Origin: Enterocloster aldenensis
Lineage (GTDB): Bacteria; Bacillota; Clostridia; Lachnospirales; Lachnospiraceae
Reading direction: 5' to 3'
Length of the DNA: 64,000 nt
Assembly: GCF_003434055.1 (NCBI RefSeq)
Contig: NZ_QVEX01000021.1
Coordinates: 1 to 64,000 of the forward strand
The notes beneath the pieces were generated by a model that saw only the letters and a list, made by a program, of their open reading frames with translations, ran no database searches and was not told the origin of the DNA. Positions within the stretch are counted from its first letter, which is position 1, and each line of letters opens with the position of its first letter. The translations under genes were made by a program, and so were the position numbers. This document shows, piece after piece, positions 52,523-61,857 of the stretch.

Positions 52523-53518
52523 ATGAAAGTCATCGATATGCACTGTGATACCATATCTGAATTACATAAAGACCATTTGCAGGGAGGCAGTTCCTCCATA
52601 CTGGAGAACAGCCTGATGATAGACCTTAAGAAAATGCAGGCAGGGGATTACGGACTCCAGAATTTTGCCTTGTTCACCAGCCTGGAACGGGCGGAGGGAA
52701 AACCATTTGAATACTGTATGGGTCTTCTGGATACATTTTATACGGAGATGGAGGCCCACAGTGACATGATTGGCATTGTGCGGTCCTACCGGGATATTGA
52801 GGACAACTGGAGGAAGGGCAGGATGTCGGCCCTGCTGACCATCGAGGAGGGCGGCGTTTGCCAGGGCAGCCTCAGGTTCCTGCGGGATTTCTACCGTCTG
52901 GGGGTCAGGATGATGACACTGACCTGGAATTTCCCCAATGAGCTGGGATTTCCCAACAAAAGGGAACGGCGTGAGGACGGAACCACGTATCTGGTGCCGG
53001 ACCAATCCAATGGCCTGACCGGCACGGGGATTGAGTTCGTGGAAGAGATGGAGCGCCTGGGCATGATCATAGATGTGTCCCACCTGAATGATGCCGGCAT
53101 ATGGGATGTGTTCCGGCATACGAAGAAGCCCTTCGTGGCAAGCCATTCCAATGCAAGGGCAGTGGCGTCCCATCCAAGGAACATGACCGATGACATGATA
53201 CGGGAACTGGCAGACCGGGGCGGCGTCATGGGAATCAATTATTATACCTGTTTTTTAAGGGACTTCTGTCAGGATGAGGCACCGGTAAGCAGGGTATCCT
53301 ATATGGTGGAGCACATGAAGCACATCCGCAATGTGGGAGGGATCGGGTGCCTGGGGCTGGGGTCGGATTTTGACGGCATTGAATGCGAACTGGAGATGAA
53401 GGACGCGTCCATGGTGCCCATGCTGGCAGATGCCATGAAGCGGGAAGGGTTCAGCCAATCCGAAATCGAGGCTGTATTTTACAAAAATGTGCTACGTGTT
53501 TACAGGGAAATCCTTTAA
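52523..53518 (+). CDS. M19-family membrane dipeptidase-like metallohydrolase
   Basis: A 331-residue renal-dipeptidase family enzyme. The zinc-binding start is MKVIDMHCDT. LLTIEEGG supplies the bridging Glu, IIDVSHLND and FVASHSNARAVASHPRN supply His ligands, and GLGSDFDG is the C-terminal signature. These enzymes hydrolyse dipeptides including L,D or D-amino-acid forms. The start is the ATG after AGGGG; the open frame upstream overlaps the SulP gene and is not protein-like. It lies 103 bp behind SulP without an obvious terminator. Confidence 0.9.
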   Translation: MKVIDMHCDTISELHKDHLQGGSSSILENSLMIDLKKMQAGDYGLQNFALFTSLERAEGKPFEYCMGLLDTFYTEMEAHSDMIGIVRSYRDIEDNWRKGRMSALLTIEEGGVCQGSLRFLRDFYRLGVRMMTLTWNFPNELGFPNKRERREDGTTYLVPDQSNGLTGTGIEFVEEMERLGMIIDVSHLNDAGIWDVFRHTKKPFVASHSNARAVASHPRNMTDDMIRELADRGGVMGINYYTCFLRDFCQDEAPVSRVSYMVEHMKHIRNVGGIGCLGLGSDFDGIECELEMKDASMVPMLADAMKREGFSQSEIEAVFYKNVLRVYREIL

Positions 53519-53664
53519 TTTAAATAATTTACCTGGATTTTACATTCCTATGGAGCGGATTTTACTTGCATTTGGTATGCTGTTTACATGGAAAGTCCAC
53601 GGTCCGGACCATCGTGGAAAGGATAGAACAGGCAGGCATGCCGGGAAAGGCGGATAAGCGGATA

Positions 53665-54351
53665 ATGGAGAAGATTTACATCATAGAGGATGATGAGAAT
53701 ATAAGGAACCTGTTAAAAATTGCCCTGGAGGGATTCGGGTATGGCTCAGAAGGGTTTGAGACAGCGGAGGAGGGCCTTAAAAGGATGAAGGAGGAACAGC
53801 CGGACCTGGCCATCTTTGACTGGATGCTTCCCGGAATGGATGGGATTGCGGCCATTAAGCAGGTGCGGCAGACCGACGGCCTTAAGGATATTCCCATCAT
53901 GCTCCTGACGGCCAAGGAAAAGGAACTGGATAAGGTCATAGGACTGGACTGCGGCGCTGATGATTACATGGTGAAGCCCTTCGGGGTGCTGGAACTTTCC
54001 GCCCGGATCCGCAGCCTGCTGCGCAGGACCAGGCGGGAGGCGTCCAGGGATGTCCTGTCTTATCAGGGGATATCGGTAAACAGGAAGACCAGGGAAGTGA
54101 TCAGCAGCGGACATCCGTGCGAACTTACCCTAAAGGAATTTGAACTCCTGGTCTATCTGCTGGAGAACCAGTCCCGGGTGGTTACCAGGGATGAACTGCT
54201 GAACCGGATATGGGGTTATGAATATGACGGGGAAACCCGCACACTGGATATGCACATCCGCACCCTGCGCCAGAAGCTGGGCGATGAGGGCGGTTCCTGC
54301 ATCAAGACGGTGCGGGGCGTCGGCTACCGCGTCATCAAGGCGGATGCTTAG
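53665..54351 (+). CDS. OmpR/PhoB-family response regulator
   Basis: A 228-residue regulator. The receiver domain (1-120) begins MEKIYIIEDDENIRNLL with phospho-acceptor Asp52 in IFDWMLPGMDG and Lys in YMVKPFG. A winged-helix DNA-binding domain (about 130-225) carries LTLKEFELLVYLLENQSRVVTRDELLNRIWGY and RTLDMHIRTLRQKLG. An alternative ATG 27 bp upstream with a slightly better ribosome site adds nine residues. The cognate kinase gene follows 62 bp later. Target genes are not evident. Confidence 0.92.
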   Translation: MEKIYIIEDDENIRNLLKIALEGFGYGSEGFETAEEGLKRMKEEQPDLAIFDWMLPGMDGIAAIKQVRQTDGLKDIPIMLLTAKEKELDKVIGLDCGADDYMVKPFGVLELSARIRSLLRRTRREASRDVLSYQGISVNRKTREVISSGHPCELTLKEFELLVYLLENQSRVVTRDELLNRIWGYEYDGETRTLDMHIRTLRQKLGDEGGSCIKTVRGVGYRVIKADA

Positions 54352-54413
54352 GACAGCCTTTTGCAGATACCGGTGAATGCAGTACTAAATCCCATGGAAC
54401 AAAGGAGGAAATC

Positions 54414-55814
54414 ATGCGTAAGGCCATATTGGAACGTTTTATCCTTGTGTTATTAGCGGCGCTGTGTATTCACAGCGTCATATTTTATATTGCAAGCAGC
54501 AACATGATACTGGATACGTCCAGCAGGGACATGAGATACACCATCAAGGCGATTGACAGCATACTGGATTATGACGGGGATTTAATGAGCCAGATGCAGC
54601 ATCTGGAGGCATTTACCGACATGGACTCCAGCCGGATCACCCTGATACGCACGGATGGGACCGTGATAACGGATTCTGATGCGGATGCGGAATACCTGGA
54701 TAACCATCTGGGGCGGGAGGAAATCAGGAAAGCGGTGGAGGAGGGGGAGGGATACGCCAGAAGGTATTCCTCCACCCTTAAAAAGACCATGCTCTATGTG
54801 GCCTGCCGCTCAGACCATGCAGACATGGTGCTGCGCCTGGCCGTGCCTTATTCCGGCATCAGCGAATACCTGCCCATGCTGTTTCCGGCAGCCCTTGTCA
54901 GCTTTCTGGCAGCCCTCATCTGCTCCCTGGTGACCACCCGGAGGTTCGTTTCCTCCGTGACCCGTCCCATGAGGGACATTTCCGGGAAAATGCTCCAGGT
55001 CAAGGGGGATTACACGGAGCTTCATTTTGACCGGTACCAGTATCCGGAAATCAATGTCATAGCAGAGACCATCACCAACATGTCCCAGAATGTCAAGGAG
55101 TACCTAAGCCAGATTGAAAAGGAAAAGCAGATACGCCAGGAGTTTTTCAGCAATGCTTCCCATGAGCTTAAGACGCCAATCACCTCCATCCAGGGATATG
55201 CGGAACTGCTGGAAAGCGGTCTGATCCAGGATGAATCCATGAAAATGGATTTTGCCAGGAGGATTAAGAAAGAGGCGGTCAATATGACTGGCCTGATTAA
55301 CGATATCCTGATGATTTCCAAGCTGGAGGCAAAGGACGCCGAGGTGGTGATGACGGATGTGCGCATCAGCGTGCTGCTGGAGGAAATCATGGACAGCCTG
55401 AAACCACAGGCAGCGTCCAGCCAGGTGTTCCTCCATGCGGACTGCCAGCCTCTCTGCATCCGGGCCAATGTACAGCAGATGAAGGAACTTCTCACCAACC
55501 TGCTGAGCAATGCGGTCAAGTACAATCATCCGGGCGGCCAGGTGTGGATTAATATCCGGGAGCAGGGCGGCAGCATGGTAATCCGGGTACGGGATAACGG
55601 AATGGGGATTCCGGAGGAAAGCCTGGACCGGATTTTCGAACGGTTTTACCGGGTGGACAAGGGACGCAGCCGGAAACAGGGCGGAACCGGCCTTGGGCTG
55701 TCCATTGTGAAGCACATCGTGAATTTTTATCAGGGAATCATCCACGTGACCTCCAGGCTGGAACAGGGCACGGAGTTTGTGGTGACCATTCCCATGGACC
55801 GGGATGGGATATAA
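54414..55814 (+). CDS. PhoR-like sensor histidine kinase
   Basis: A 466-residue kinase. Two membrane helices (about 9-28 and 155-178) enclose an extracytoplasmic domain (about 30-150). A HAMP-like linker (about 180-235) leads to the dimerisation domain with His250 in NASHELKTPITSIQGYAELL. The ATPase domain has LLSNAVKYNHPGG (N box), VRDNGMGIP (G1) and GGTGLGLSIVKHIV (G2). It is paired with the preceding OmpR-type regulator. AAGGAGGA precedes the ATG. Confidence 0.93.
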   Translation: MRKAILERFILVLLAALCIHSVIFYIASSNMILDTSSRDMRYTIKAIDSILDYDGDLMSQMQHLEAFTDMDSSRITLIRTDGTVITDSDADAEYLDNHLGREEIRKAVEEGEGYARRYSSTLKKTMLYVACRSDHADMVLRLAVPYSGISEYLPMLFPAALVSFLAALICSLVTTRRFVSSVTRPMRDISGKMLQVKGDYTELHFDRYQYPEINVIAETITNMSQNVKEYLSQIEKEKQIRQEFFSNASHELKTPITSIQGYAELLESGLIQDESMKMDFARRIKKEAVNMTGLINDILMISKLEAKDAEVVMTDVRISVLLEEIMDSLKPQAASSQVFLHADCQPLCIRANVQQMKELLTNLLSNAVKYNHPGGQVWINIREQGGSMVIRVRDNGMGIPEESLDRIFERFYRVDKGRSRKQGGTGLGLSIVKHIVNFYQGIIHVTSRLEQGTEFVVTIPMDRDGI

Positions 55815-55850
55815 GCCTTGTTTTGCATTGTACTGAAAAAAATACACTTT

Positions 55851-55882
55851 ATTGCTTTAAAACCATAGGAATTTAAAGCAAT
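55851..55882. repeat. 11-bp perfect inverted repeat upstream of the trpX-like gene
   Basis: ATTGCTTTAAA (55851-55861) and TTTAAAGCAAT (55872-55882) around a 10-nt centre, ending four bases before the -35 box. No T tract follows, so an operator is more likely than a terminator. Confidence 0.75.
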
Positions 55883-55886
55883 AAAA

Positions 55887-55915
55887 TTGACGGCGGAATT
55901 TTTTTGTAGTATGAT
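55887..55915 (+). promoter_or_regulatory. Promoter of the TrpXYZ-like importer
   Basis: TTGACG (55887-55892), a 17-bp spacer and TATGAT (55910-55915), 53 bp before the start codon. Confidence 0.75.
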
Positions 55916-55968
55916 AGGAAACATCCCTGAACGGGAGCAATATTTGGGTTAAAAGAGGAGAGAGCATT

Positions 55969-57027
55969 ATGAAAAAGACATCAAAAATCATGTCCCTGGT
56001 CCTGGCCGGAGCCATGGTCCTGTCCCTGGGCGCATGCTCAGGAGGCGGCACCGCAGAGACCACAAAAGCAGAATCAACAGAGGCAGTGACAGCCGCATCT
56101 TCTGAGGAAGGCACAGAGGCTGCATCCGAGGCAGGAGAGGGCGCAGGACAGACAGCAGAGGGCACAACCTATAAGATCGGTATCCTTCAGCTGGTACAGC
56201 ACACAGCCCTGGACGCTGCCAACGAGGGCTTCATCGCAGCCCTGGATGAGGCAGGCATCCAATATGACCTGGATTCACAGAACGCATCCGGGGACCAGTC
56301 CGCATGCCAGACCGTTGCATCCAAGTTCGCCAATGACAAGAAGGACCTGATCCTTGCAATCGCAACGCCCGCGGCACAGGCAGTGGCCGGCGCGGTGACA
56401 GACACACCGGTGCTGATCACAGCAGTGACAGACCCGGCTGAATCCGGCCTTGTGGATGATAACCAGAAGCCGGGGGGCAATGTGACAGGAACGTCTGACC
56501 TGACTCCTGTTAAGGAACAGATTGACCTGTTAAAGCAGATCCTTCCGGATGCAAAGAAGGTGGGGATCCTTTACTGTTCCGCTGAGTCCAATTCCGAGAT
56601 ACAGGCACAGATGGCCAGGGAAGCAATCGAGGCTGCTGGTATGACCAGCCAGGACTTTACCGTGTCCAGTTCCAATGAGATCCAGACCGTGGTACAGTCC
56701 ATGGTGGGCAAGGTTGACGCAATCTACGCGCCCACTGACAATACGATTGCGGCAGGCATGACAACCGTTGGCATGGTAGCAGGCGACAACAACCTTCCTG
56801 TTATCTGCGGTGAATCCGGTATGGTGGATAACGGCGGACTTGCAACCTACGGCATTGATTATTATCAGCTGGGCTACATGACCGGCCAGCAGGCGGTGAG
56901 GATCCTTACAGAAGGGGCGTCACCTGCAGACATGCCGATTGAGTACCTGCCGGTAGAAAAGTGTGAACTGACCGTGAATGAGGAAACAGCAGCAACACTT
57001 GGTATTGATGTATCCAATCTGAAATAA
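55969..57027 (+). CDS. ABC substrate-binding lipoprotein, TrpX/DUF534 class
   Basis: A 352-residue lipoprotein with signal and lipobox SLGAC and a Thr/Glu/Ala-rich linker to about residue 60. The mature fold has YKIGILQLVQHTALDAANEGF, LDSQNASGDQ, TPVLITAVTDPAESGLV, LPDAKKVGILYCSAESNS and GLATYGIDYYQLGYMTG, the pattern of ABC-sub-bind (DUF534) proteins such as TrpX. Those proteins take tryptophan or tyrosine in several Firmicutes. No complete T-box leader is found here, so the substrate stays open. AGAGGAGAGAG precedes the ATG. Confidence 0.88.
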   Translation: MKKTSKIMSLVLAGAMVLSLGACSGGGTAETTKAESTEAVTAASSEEGTEAASEAGEGAGQTAEGTTYKIGILQLVQHTALDAANEGFIAALDEAGIQYDLDSQNASGDQSACQTVASKFANDKKDLILAIATPAAQAVAGAVTDTPVLITAVTDPAESGLVDDNQKPGGNVTGTSDLTPVKEQIDLLKQILPDAKKVGILYCSAESNSEIQAQMAREAIEAAGMTSQDFTVSSSNEIQTVVQSMVGKVDAIYAPTDNTIAAGMTTVGMVAGDNNLPVICGESGMVDNGGLATYGIDYYQLGYMTGQQAVRILTEGASPADMPIEYLPVEKCELTVNEETAATLGIDVSNLK

Positions 57028-57073
57028 GACAGTGTATTCCATATTCTATGGAAATGCCGGTGGATGATAGGGC

Positions 57074-57124
57074 GGTGCCGCAGTGAGGCCGGGTTTACTC
57101 CCGCTTTACGCGGCACCTGTTTTA
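57074..57124 (+). terminator. Possible attenuator between binding protein and permease genes
   Basis: GGTGCCGC (57074-57081) pairs perfectly with GCGGCACC (57110-57117) and is followed by TGTTTTA, a weak T tract. It sits in a 250-bp gap inside the operon, so it may lower permease and ATPase expression relative to the binding protein. Confidence 0.45.
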
Positions 57125-57277
57125 GGGCCTGTTCCATACACCAAAGGGCATGTCGGATAGTCGGATATAGATGGTTTGCTCAAGCCGTCTGATGAAGGTG
57201 TGGTCTGTTTGGGCAAGCTATTTATCAAGACAGGGAGGCAGTGACAGGAGTTAACAGTACATATGGAGGTCATATAA

Positions 57278-58237
57278 ATGAACATTTTAAATGCACTGCA
57301 GGGCATGGGACCTGCGATGTTGGATGCGGTGGGCCAGGGCGTGCTCTGGGGAATCATGGTATTAGGCGTATACATCACTTACAAGCTGCTGGACATAGCG
57401 GACCTGACCGTGGACGGCAGCTTTGCCCTGGGCGGCTGTGTATGCGCCATGCTGATTTTAAACAAGTCCATGAACCCGGTGGCGGTGTTCTTAAGGAATC
57501 CGGTGGCGGCCCTGGCAGTGGCGACCCTGGCCGGTATGGCAGCCGGATTTGTTACCGGCATCCTGCACACCGTGTTTGAGATTCCTTCCATCCTTGCAGG
57601 AATCCTGACCCAGATATCCCTGTGGTCCATCAACCTGTGGATTATGGGTAATAAGAGCAACCTGCCCCTGTTAAAGGTGGACACCATGGTCAGCCGGCTG
57701 TCCGGCGCGGCCGGGCTCAGCCAGGCCCAGTCCTCCCAGGTCATCGGTATTGTGGCGGCTGTCATAGTGGTGGCCATCCTCTATTGGTTCTTCGGGACGG
57801 AGATTGGAAGCGCCCTTAGGGCAACGGGCAATAATGAAGACATGATACGCGCCCTTGGCGTCAATACCAAGCTAACCAAACTGCTGGCCCTGATGCTCAG
57901 CAACGGCCTGGTGGGAATGTCCGGCGCCCTGGTATGCCAGAGCCAGAAATACGCGGACATACAGATGGGGACCGGGGCCATTGTCATTGGCCTGGCAGCC
58001 ATTGTCATCGGTGAAGTGCTCTTTGGATGGTTCAGGAATTTCGCATGTAAACTGGCGGCAGCCGTGATCGGATCCGTCATCTATTTCGTCATCCGTGCCA
58101 TTGTGCTTCAGCTGGGATTAAACCCCAACTACATGAAACTGCTATCCGCGGTCATCGTGGCCCTGGCCCTGTGCGTCCCTGTGGCAGCGGCCAAATGGAA
58201 AGCACATAAAGCCTATTCAGAGGGAGGGGAAAACTAA
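57278..58237 (+). CDS. ABC transporter permease (TrpY-like)
   Basis: A 319-residue permease of the branched-chain-amino-acid/ribose superfamily with about eight to nine helices. It includes YITYKLLDIADLTVDGSFALGG, the family opening motif; GFVTGILHTVFEIPSILAGILTQ; and ATGNNEDMIRALGVNT in the ATPase-contact loop. It pairs with the DUF534 binding protein upstream. TGGAGG precedes the ATG. The last base overlaps the ATPase start (TAATG). Confidence 0.9.
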   Translation: MNILNALQGMGPAMLDAVGQGVLWGIMVLGVYITYKLLDIADLTVDGSFALGGCVCAMLILNKSMNPVAVFLRNPVAALAVATLAGMAAGFVTGILHTVFEIPSILAGILTQISLWSINLWIMGNKSNLPLLKVDTMVSRLSGAAGLSQAQSSQVIGIVAAVIVVAILYWFFGTEIGSALRATGNNEDMIRALGVNTKLTKLLALMLSNGLVGMSGALVCQSQKYADIQMGTGAIVIGLAAIVIGEVLFGWFRNFACKLAAAVIGSVIYFVIRAIVLQLGLNPNYMKLLSAVIVALALCVPVAAAKWKAHKAYSEGGEN

Positions 58238-59034
58238 TGCTTGAACTTACAAACGTGCGCAAGACATTTAACAAAGGCACCATCAATGAAAAGAAAGCCT
58301 TAAACGGAATCAGCCTTTCCTTAAATGACGGGGATTTTGTGACGGTCATCGGGGGTAACGGGGCAGGCAAGTCCACCATGCTCAACATGATTGCAGGAGT
58401 ATACCCCATTGATTCCGGGAAAATAGAAATCGGCGGCATCAATATTTCCAGACAGCCTGAGCATAAGCGGGCCAAATACATCGGCCGTGTGTTCCAGGAC
58501 CCCATGAAGGGGACCGCGGCAGGCATGGAAATCCAGGAAAACATGGCCCTGGCATTCCGCCGGGGCAAAAGGCGCGGCCTTGGCTGGGGTATCCGGGCCA
58601 AGGAAAAGGATTATTACCGCGACATGCTCACCCGCCTGGGCCTGGGACTGCAGACCAGGATGACCAGCAAGGTAGGGCTCCTGTCCGGGGGCCAGAGACA
58701 GGCCCTGACCCTTCTCATGGCCACCCTCCAGAAGCCGAAGCTGCTGCTGTTAGACGAGCACACCGCTGCCCTGGATCCCCAGACAGCCAAAAAGGTCCTG
58801 GACCTTACCAATGAGATGGTCACCGAACAGAAATTGACCGCCCTTATGGTGACCCATAATATGAAGGATGCCATCCAGATCGGCAACCGCCTGATCATGA
58901 TGCACGACGGACGCATCATTTACGATGTGTCCGGTGAGGAAAAGAAGAAACTGACCGTGGATGACCTTCTTAAAAAGTTCGCCGAAGCCAGCGGCGGCGA
59001 GTTTGCCAATGACCGTATGATGCTGGCAAAATAA
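58237..59034 (+). CDS. ABC transporter ATP-binding protein (TrpZ-like)
   Basis: A 265-residue single-domain ATPase. It has Walker A GGNGAGKST (about 40-48), Q-loop VFQDPMKGTA, signature LSGGQRQALTLLMA, Walker B LLLLDEHTAALD with His in place of the usual Pro of DEP, and switch His in VTHNMKDA. It completes the three-gene importer. Translation is coupled to the permease by the TAATG overlap. Confidence 0.93.
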   Translation: MLELTNVRKTFNKGTINEKKALNGISLSLNDGDFVTVIGGNGAGKSTMLNMIAGVYPIDSGKIEIGGINISRQPEHKRAKYIGRVFQDPMKGTAAGMEIQENMALAFRRGKRRGLGWGIRAKEKDYYRDMLTRLGLGLQTRMTSKVGLLSGGQRQALTLLMATLQKPKLLLLDEHTAALDPQTAKKVLDLTNEMVTEQKLTALMVTHNMKDAIQIGNRLIMMHDGRIIYDVSGEEKKKLTVDDLLKKFAEASGGEFANDRMMLAK

Positions 59035-59087
59035 GGCATGTCTCCAAATTTAAGAAAATTTTCATATTTTGGCCCATGGATATATGA

Positions 59088-59093
59088 TATACT
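59088..59093 (+). promoter_or_regulatory. Extended -10 element for the NlpC/P60 gene
   Basis: TATACT with TG one base upstream (TGA-TATACT), 53 bp before the start codon. The -35 is poor. Confidence 0.5.
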
Positions 59094-59146
59094 TTACGCT
59101 GTATGAGTTTACATGCCGAAAAACAAAGTTGGAGACGAATGGAATC

Positions 59147-60778
59147 ATGCTTGAACACAAGGATTATATCTCGAGCCTGAACAAGGCCAGGAAGAAGCGC
59201 AATCAGAACATAGACCCCAGATACCTGCTAATCCTGCTGGCAGCGGTCATTGTGGTTGGAATTATTATACTTGGCGTAAAGGCGGCCATGAAGGAGCCGG
59301 CTTCAGGCCGCGCAGCCGGGAACAGGCCGTCCCAGCAGGCCGCGGGGGCGGCGACCTCCTCGGATGCCCAGCCCGCAGGTGCCCCTTCCCCGCAGGAGGA
59401 AGCGGCCAGGAAGGAAGCGGAGGAGATACAAAAGACCATTGACTCTTATTCCAATCTGGGTATCGTACAGGTATCCGGATATCTGAATATCCGTGAGACG
59501 CCCAGTACGGACGGCAAGATCATCGGAAAGCTGTCAGGGGACGGGGCCTGTGAAATCCTTCAGACAGAAGGGGACTGGTCCCATATCACGTCAGGCGGCG
59601 TGGACGGCTATATCAGCAACCAATACCTGATCTCAGGGGATGAAGCCAGGGAAAAGGCAAAGGAACTGGTGAAGCTGAGGGCCACTGTCACAACCGATAA
59701 CCTGAATATCAGGCAGGCACCTGAACTGGACCCCAGCAATGTGGTGGGACAGGCCCTTAAGGGCGAGCGCTATGTGGTCCTGGGACAGCAGGATGGATGG
59801 ATACAGATAGAAGAAGGTTACATTTCCGCTGATTACGCAGAGGTGTCCTATTCCCTGAATGAAGGCCGCAAGCTGGATATGAAGGCCATGGCCATCAACC
59901 AGTATGATAACCTGGTCATCTCCAAGGTGAATAATTATCTGAATGTCCGGGAAGAACCCAAGAGCGACGGCAAGATCATCGGCAAGATGACCAGTAAGGC
60001 GGCCGGCGAGGTACTGGAGACACTGGACGGCTGGTATAAGATTAAATCCGGCCCCATCATCGGATATATTTCCGCAGACCCCCAGTATACGGCAACAGGA
60101 CAGGAGGCCAAGGATATCGCCATGCAGACAGCAACCCTGCGGGCGGTCATCAACACGGATGTGCTGAACGTGCGTACGGAGCCGTCCACGGATGCCAAGA
60201 TCTGGACCCAGATTGTTAAGGACGAGCGTTATCCGGTGGTGGCCCAGTTGGACGGATGGGTGGAGATTGAACTGGATTCCGTGGATGAAGAAGACGGGAC
60301 CACCATGGACAAGGCCTACATTTCCACAAGGGACAATAACGTGGAGGTGCGTTATGCCCTTAACGAGGCAATCAAGTTCTCGCCGGCAGAGGTTGCGGCC
60401 AACAAAGCAGCGTCCCGCCGTTCGCAGATTGTCAACTATGCGCTCCAGTTCGTGGGCAATCCATACGTATGGGGAGGCACCAGCCTGACAAAGGGCGCGG
60501 ACTGTTCCGGGTTCACCATGAGTGTGCTGGCTAAATTCGGTGTGTCACTGCCTCATTATTCAGGCTCACAGGCCAAGATGGGCAAGGCGGTGACCTCGGG
60601 CAACATGAGGCCCGGCGATCTGATATTCTACGCAGGCAGCGGCGGCCAGGTGAACCATGTGGCCATGTATATCGGCAACGGGCAGATTGTCCATGCGGCC
60701 AGCCGTAAGAGCGGCATTAAGATATCTACATGGAACTACCGGACCCCGGTGGCTATCAGGAACGTATTAGGCGATTAA
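59147..60778 (+). CDS. SH3b-repeat NlpC/P60 peptidoglycan hydrolase
   Basis: A 543-residue exported or membrane-anchored wall hydrolase. One helix at about 27-46 (LLILLAAVIVVGIIILG) follows a basic N-terminus. After an Ala/Gln/Pro-rich linker come four bacterial SH3 repeats: GYLNIRETPSTDGKIIGKL, DNLNIRQAPELDPSNVV, NYLNVREEPKSDGKIIGKM and DVLNVRTEPSTDAKIW. The C-terminal NlpC/P60 domain (about 425-543) has catalytic Cys453 (GADCSGF) and His504 (VNHVAMYIG). It should cut stem peptides in peptidoglycan. The ATG follows GGAGA by a long 11-nt spacing. Confidence 0.93.
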   Translation: MLEHKDYISSLNKARKKRNQNIDPRYLLILLAAVIVVGIIILGVKAAMKEPASGRAAGNRPSQQAAGAATSSDAQPAGAPSPQEEAARKEAEEIQKTIDSYSNLGIVQVSGYLNIRETPSTDGKIIGKLSGDGACEILQTEGDWSHITSGGVDGYISNQYLISGDEAREKAKELVKLRATVTTDNLNIRQAPELDPSNVVGQALKGERYVVLGQQDGWIQIEEGYISADYAEVSYSLNEGRKLDMKAMAINQYDNLVISKVNNYLNVREEPKSDGKIIGKMTSKAAGEVLETLDGWYKIKSGPIIGYISADPQYTATGQEAKDIAMQTATLRAVINTDVLNVRTEPSTDAKIWTQIVKDERYPVVAQLDGWVEIELDSVDEEDGTTMDKAYISTRDNNVEVRYALNEAIKFSPAEVAANKAASRRSQIVNYALQFVGNPYVWGGTSLTKGADCSGFTMSVLAKFGVSLPHYSGSQAKMGKAVTSGNMRPGDLIFYAGSGGQVNHVAMYIGNGQIVHAASRKSGIKISTWNYRTPVAIRNVLGD

Positions 60779-60793
60779 TCCAATTGCATCGGC

Positions 60794-60837
60794 AGCAGCC
60801 GGCCCTCATGGAAGTGACATGGGGCCGGCTGCTTTTT
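60794..60837 (+). terminator. Intrinsic terminator after the NlpC/P60 gene
   Basis: A 12-bp GC-rich stem (AGCAGCCGGCCC with GGGCCGGCTGCT) and a T5 tract. Confidence 0.9.
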
Positions 60838-60950
60838 CTTTTGTTTTCCGTTCCATAAAATCATATCATGCATATTTTCTTCCTGAACGCGCAGACTAAT
60901 GGTTAAAGTGTATCAACACACAGGATGATTCATGAAAGGAAGTTGCGACC

Positions 60951-61709
60951 ATGGGACAGGCGAAAAACAGTAAGAAGAAAATGGATAACCAGGAGCCGGT
61001 AAAAAAGGATGATGAGGCCAAAAGACTGGAACGTGAGATAGAAGAAAAAGAGGACAACCGTCTGGAGGAATACGGACAGGTTATCCTGGAGGATAACCAG
61101 AAACAGAGGAAAATCCATCTGATTACCATTATCGGTGAGGTGGAAGGACATGAGAATTCATCCGGCAGCAGCAAGACCACCAAGTATGACCATATCCTCC
61201 CAAAGCTGGCTGAGATTGAGGATGATGACAGCGTGGACGGCCTTCTGGTCCTTCTTAACACATCGGGCGGGGATGTGGACGCGGGCCTGGCCATTGCCGA
61301 GATGATTGCATCCTTAAGCCTGCCGACCGTATCCCTGGTACTGGGAGGCAGCCATTCCATCGGTGTGCCCCTGGCTGTTTCCACCAACTACTCCTTTATC
61401 GTGCCCTCCGGGACCATGATGATCCACCCGGTGCGCATGACCGGCATGGTCATCGGCACGGCCCAGACCTATGAATATTTTGAAATGATCCAGGACAGGA
61501 TCCTTACCTTTGTGGCCAGCCACGCAGACATTGCATATGACCAGTTAAGGGACCTGATGCACAATACAAAGATGCTGACCCGGGACCTGGGAACCGTGCT
61601 GGTGGGGGAACAGGCAGTGGAGGCAGGACTCATCAACCAGGTGGGCGGGATTAAGGAAGCCCTGGGGAAACTGTATGAGATGATTGACGGGAGAAAGCGA
61701 TACAGATAG
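60951..61709 (+). CDS. ClpP-like serine peptidase TepA
   Basis: A 252-residue ClpP/SppA-fold protein. A charged, coiled N-terminus (about 1-50) precedes the crotonase-like core. The nucleophile is probably Ser136 in GGSHSIGVPL and the general base His159 in MMIHPVRM, the positions matching the ClpP dyad. In Bacillus, TepA (YmfB) is a neighbour of spoIIIE/ftsK, and the same order is seen here. AAAGGAAG precedes the ATG. Confidence 0.88.
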   Translation: MGQAKNSKKKMDNQEPVKKDDEAKRLEREIEEKEDNRLEEYGQVILEDNQKQRKIHLITIIGEVEGHENSSGSSKTTKYDHILPKLAEIEDDDSVDGLLVLLNTSGGDVDAGLAIAEMIASLSLPTVSLVLGGSHSIGVPLAVSTNYSFIVPSGTMMIHPVRMTGMVIGTAQTYEYFEMIQDRILTFVASHADIAYDQLRDLMHNTKMLTRDLGTVLVGEQAVEAGLINQVGGIKEALGKLYEMIDGRKRYR

Positions 61710-61743
61710 ATTGCCGGATATGGGCAGCCGCAAAATGTTAAAG

Positions 61744-61772
61744 TTGCATTTCTTATGATTTTTTTGTATACT
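61744..61772 (+). promoter_or_regulatory. Promoter of ftsK
   Basis: TTGCAT (61744-61749), a 17-bp spacer and TATACT (61767-61772), about 85 bp before the ftsK start. Confidence 0.75.
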
Positions 61773-61857
61773 AAATATAACTGGGCCCAAATGGCAGAAA
61801 TGGATACGCCGGATACGCGGCCCGGTCAAAAGACTTGTAAGAGAATGACAGGGGGCT

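Noticed and set aside
57068..57082. T-box-like core AGGGCGGTGCCGC downstream of the TrpX-like gene
   Set aside because: It differs from the AGGGTGGNACCGCG core at conserved positions. Only about 40 bp separate it from the upstream coding region, so there is no room for Stem I with a specifier loop. I list only the hairpin as a possible attenuator.
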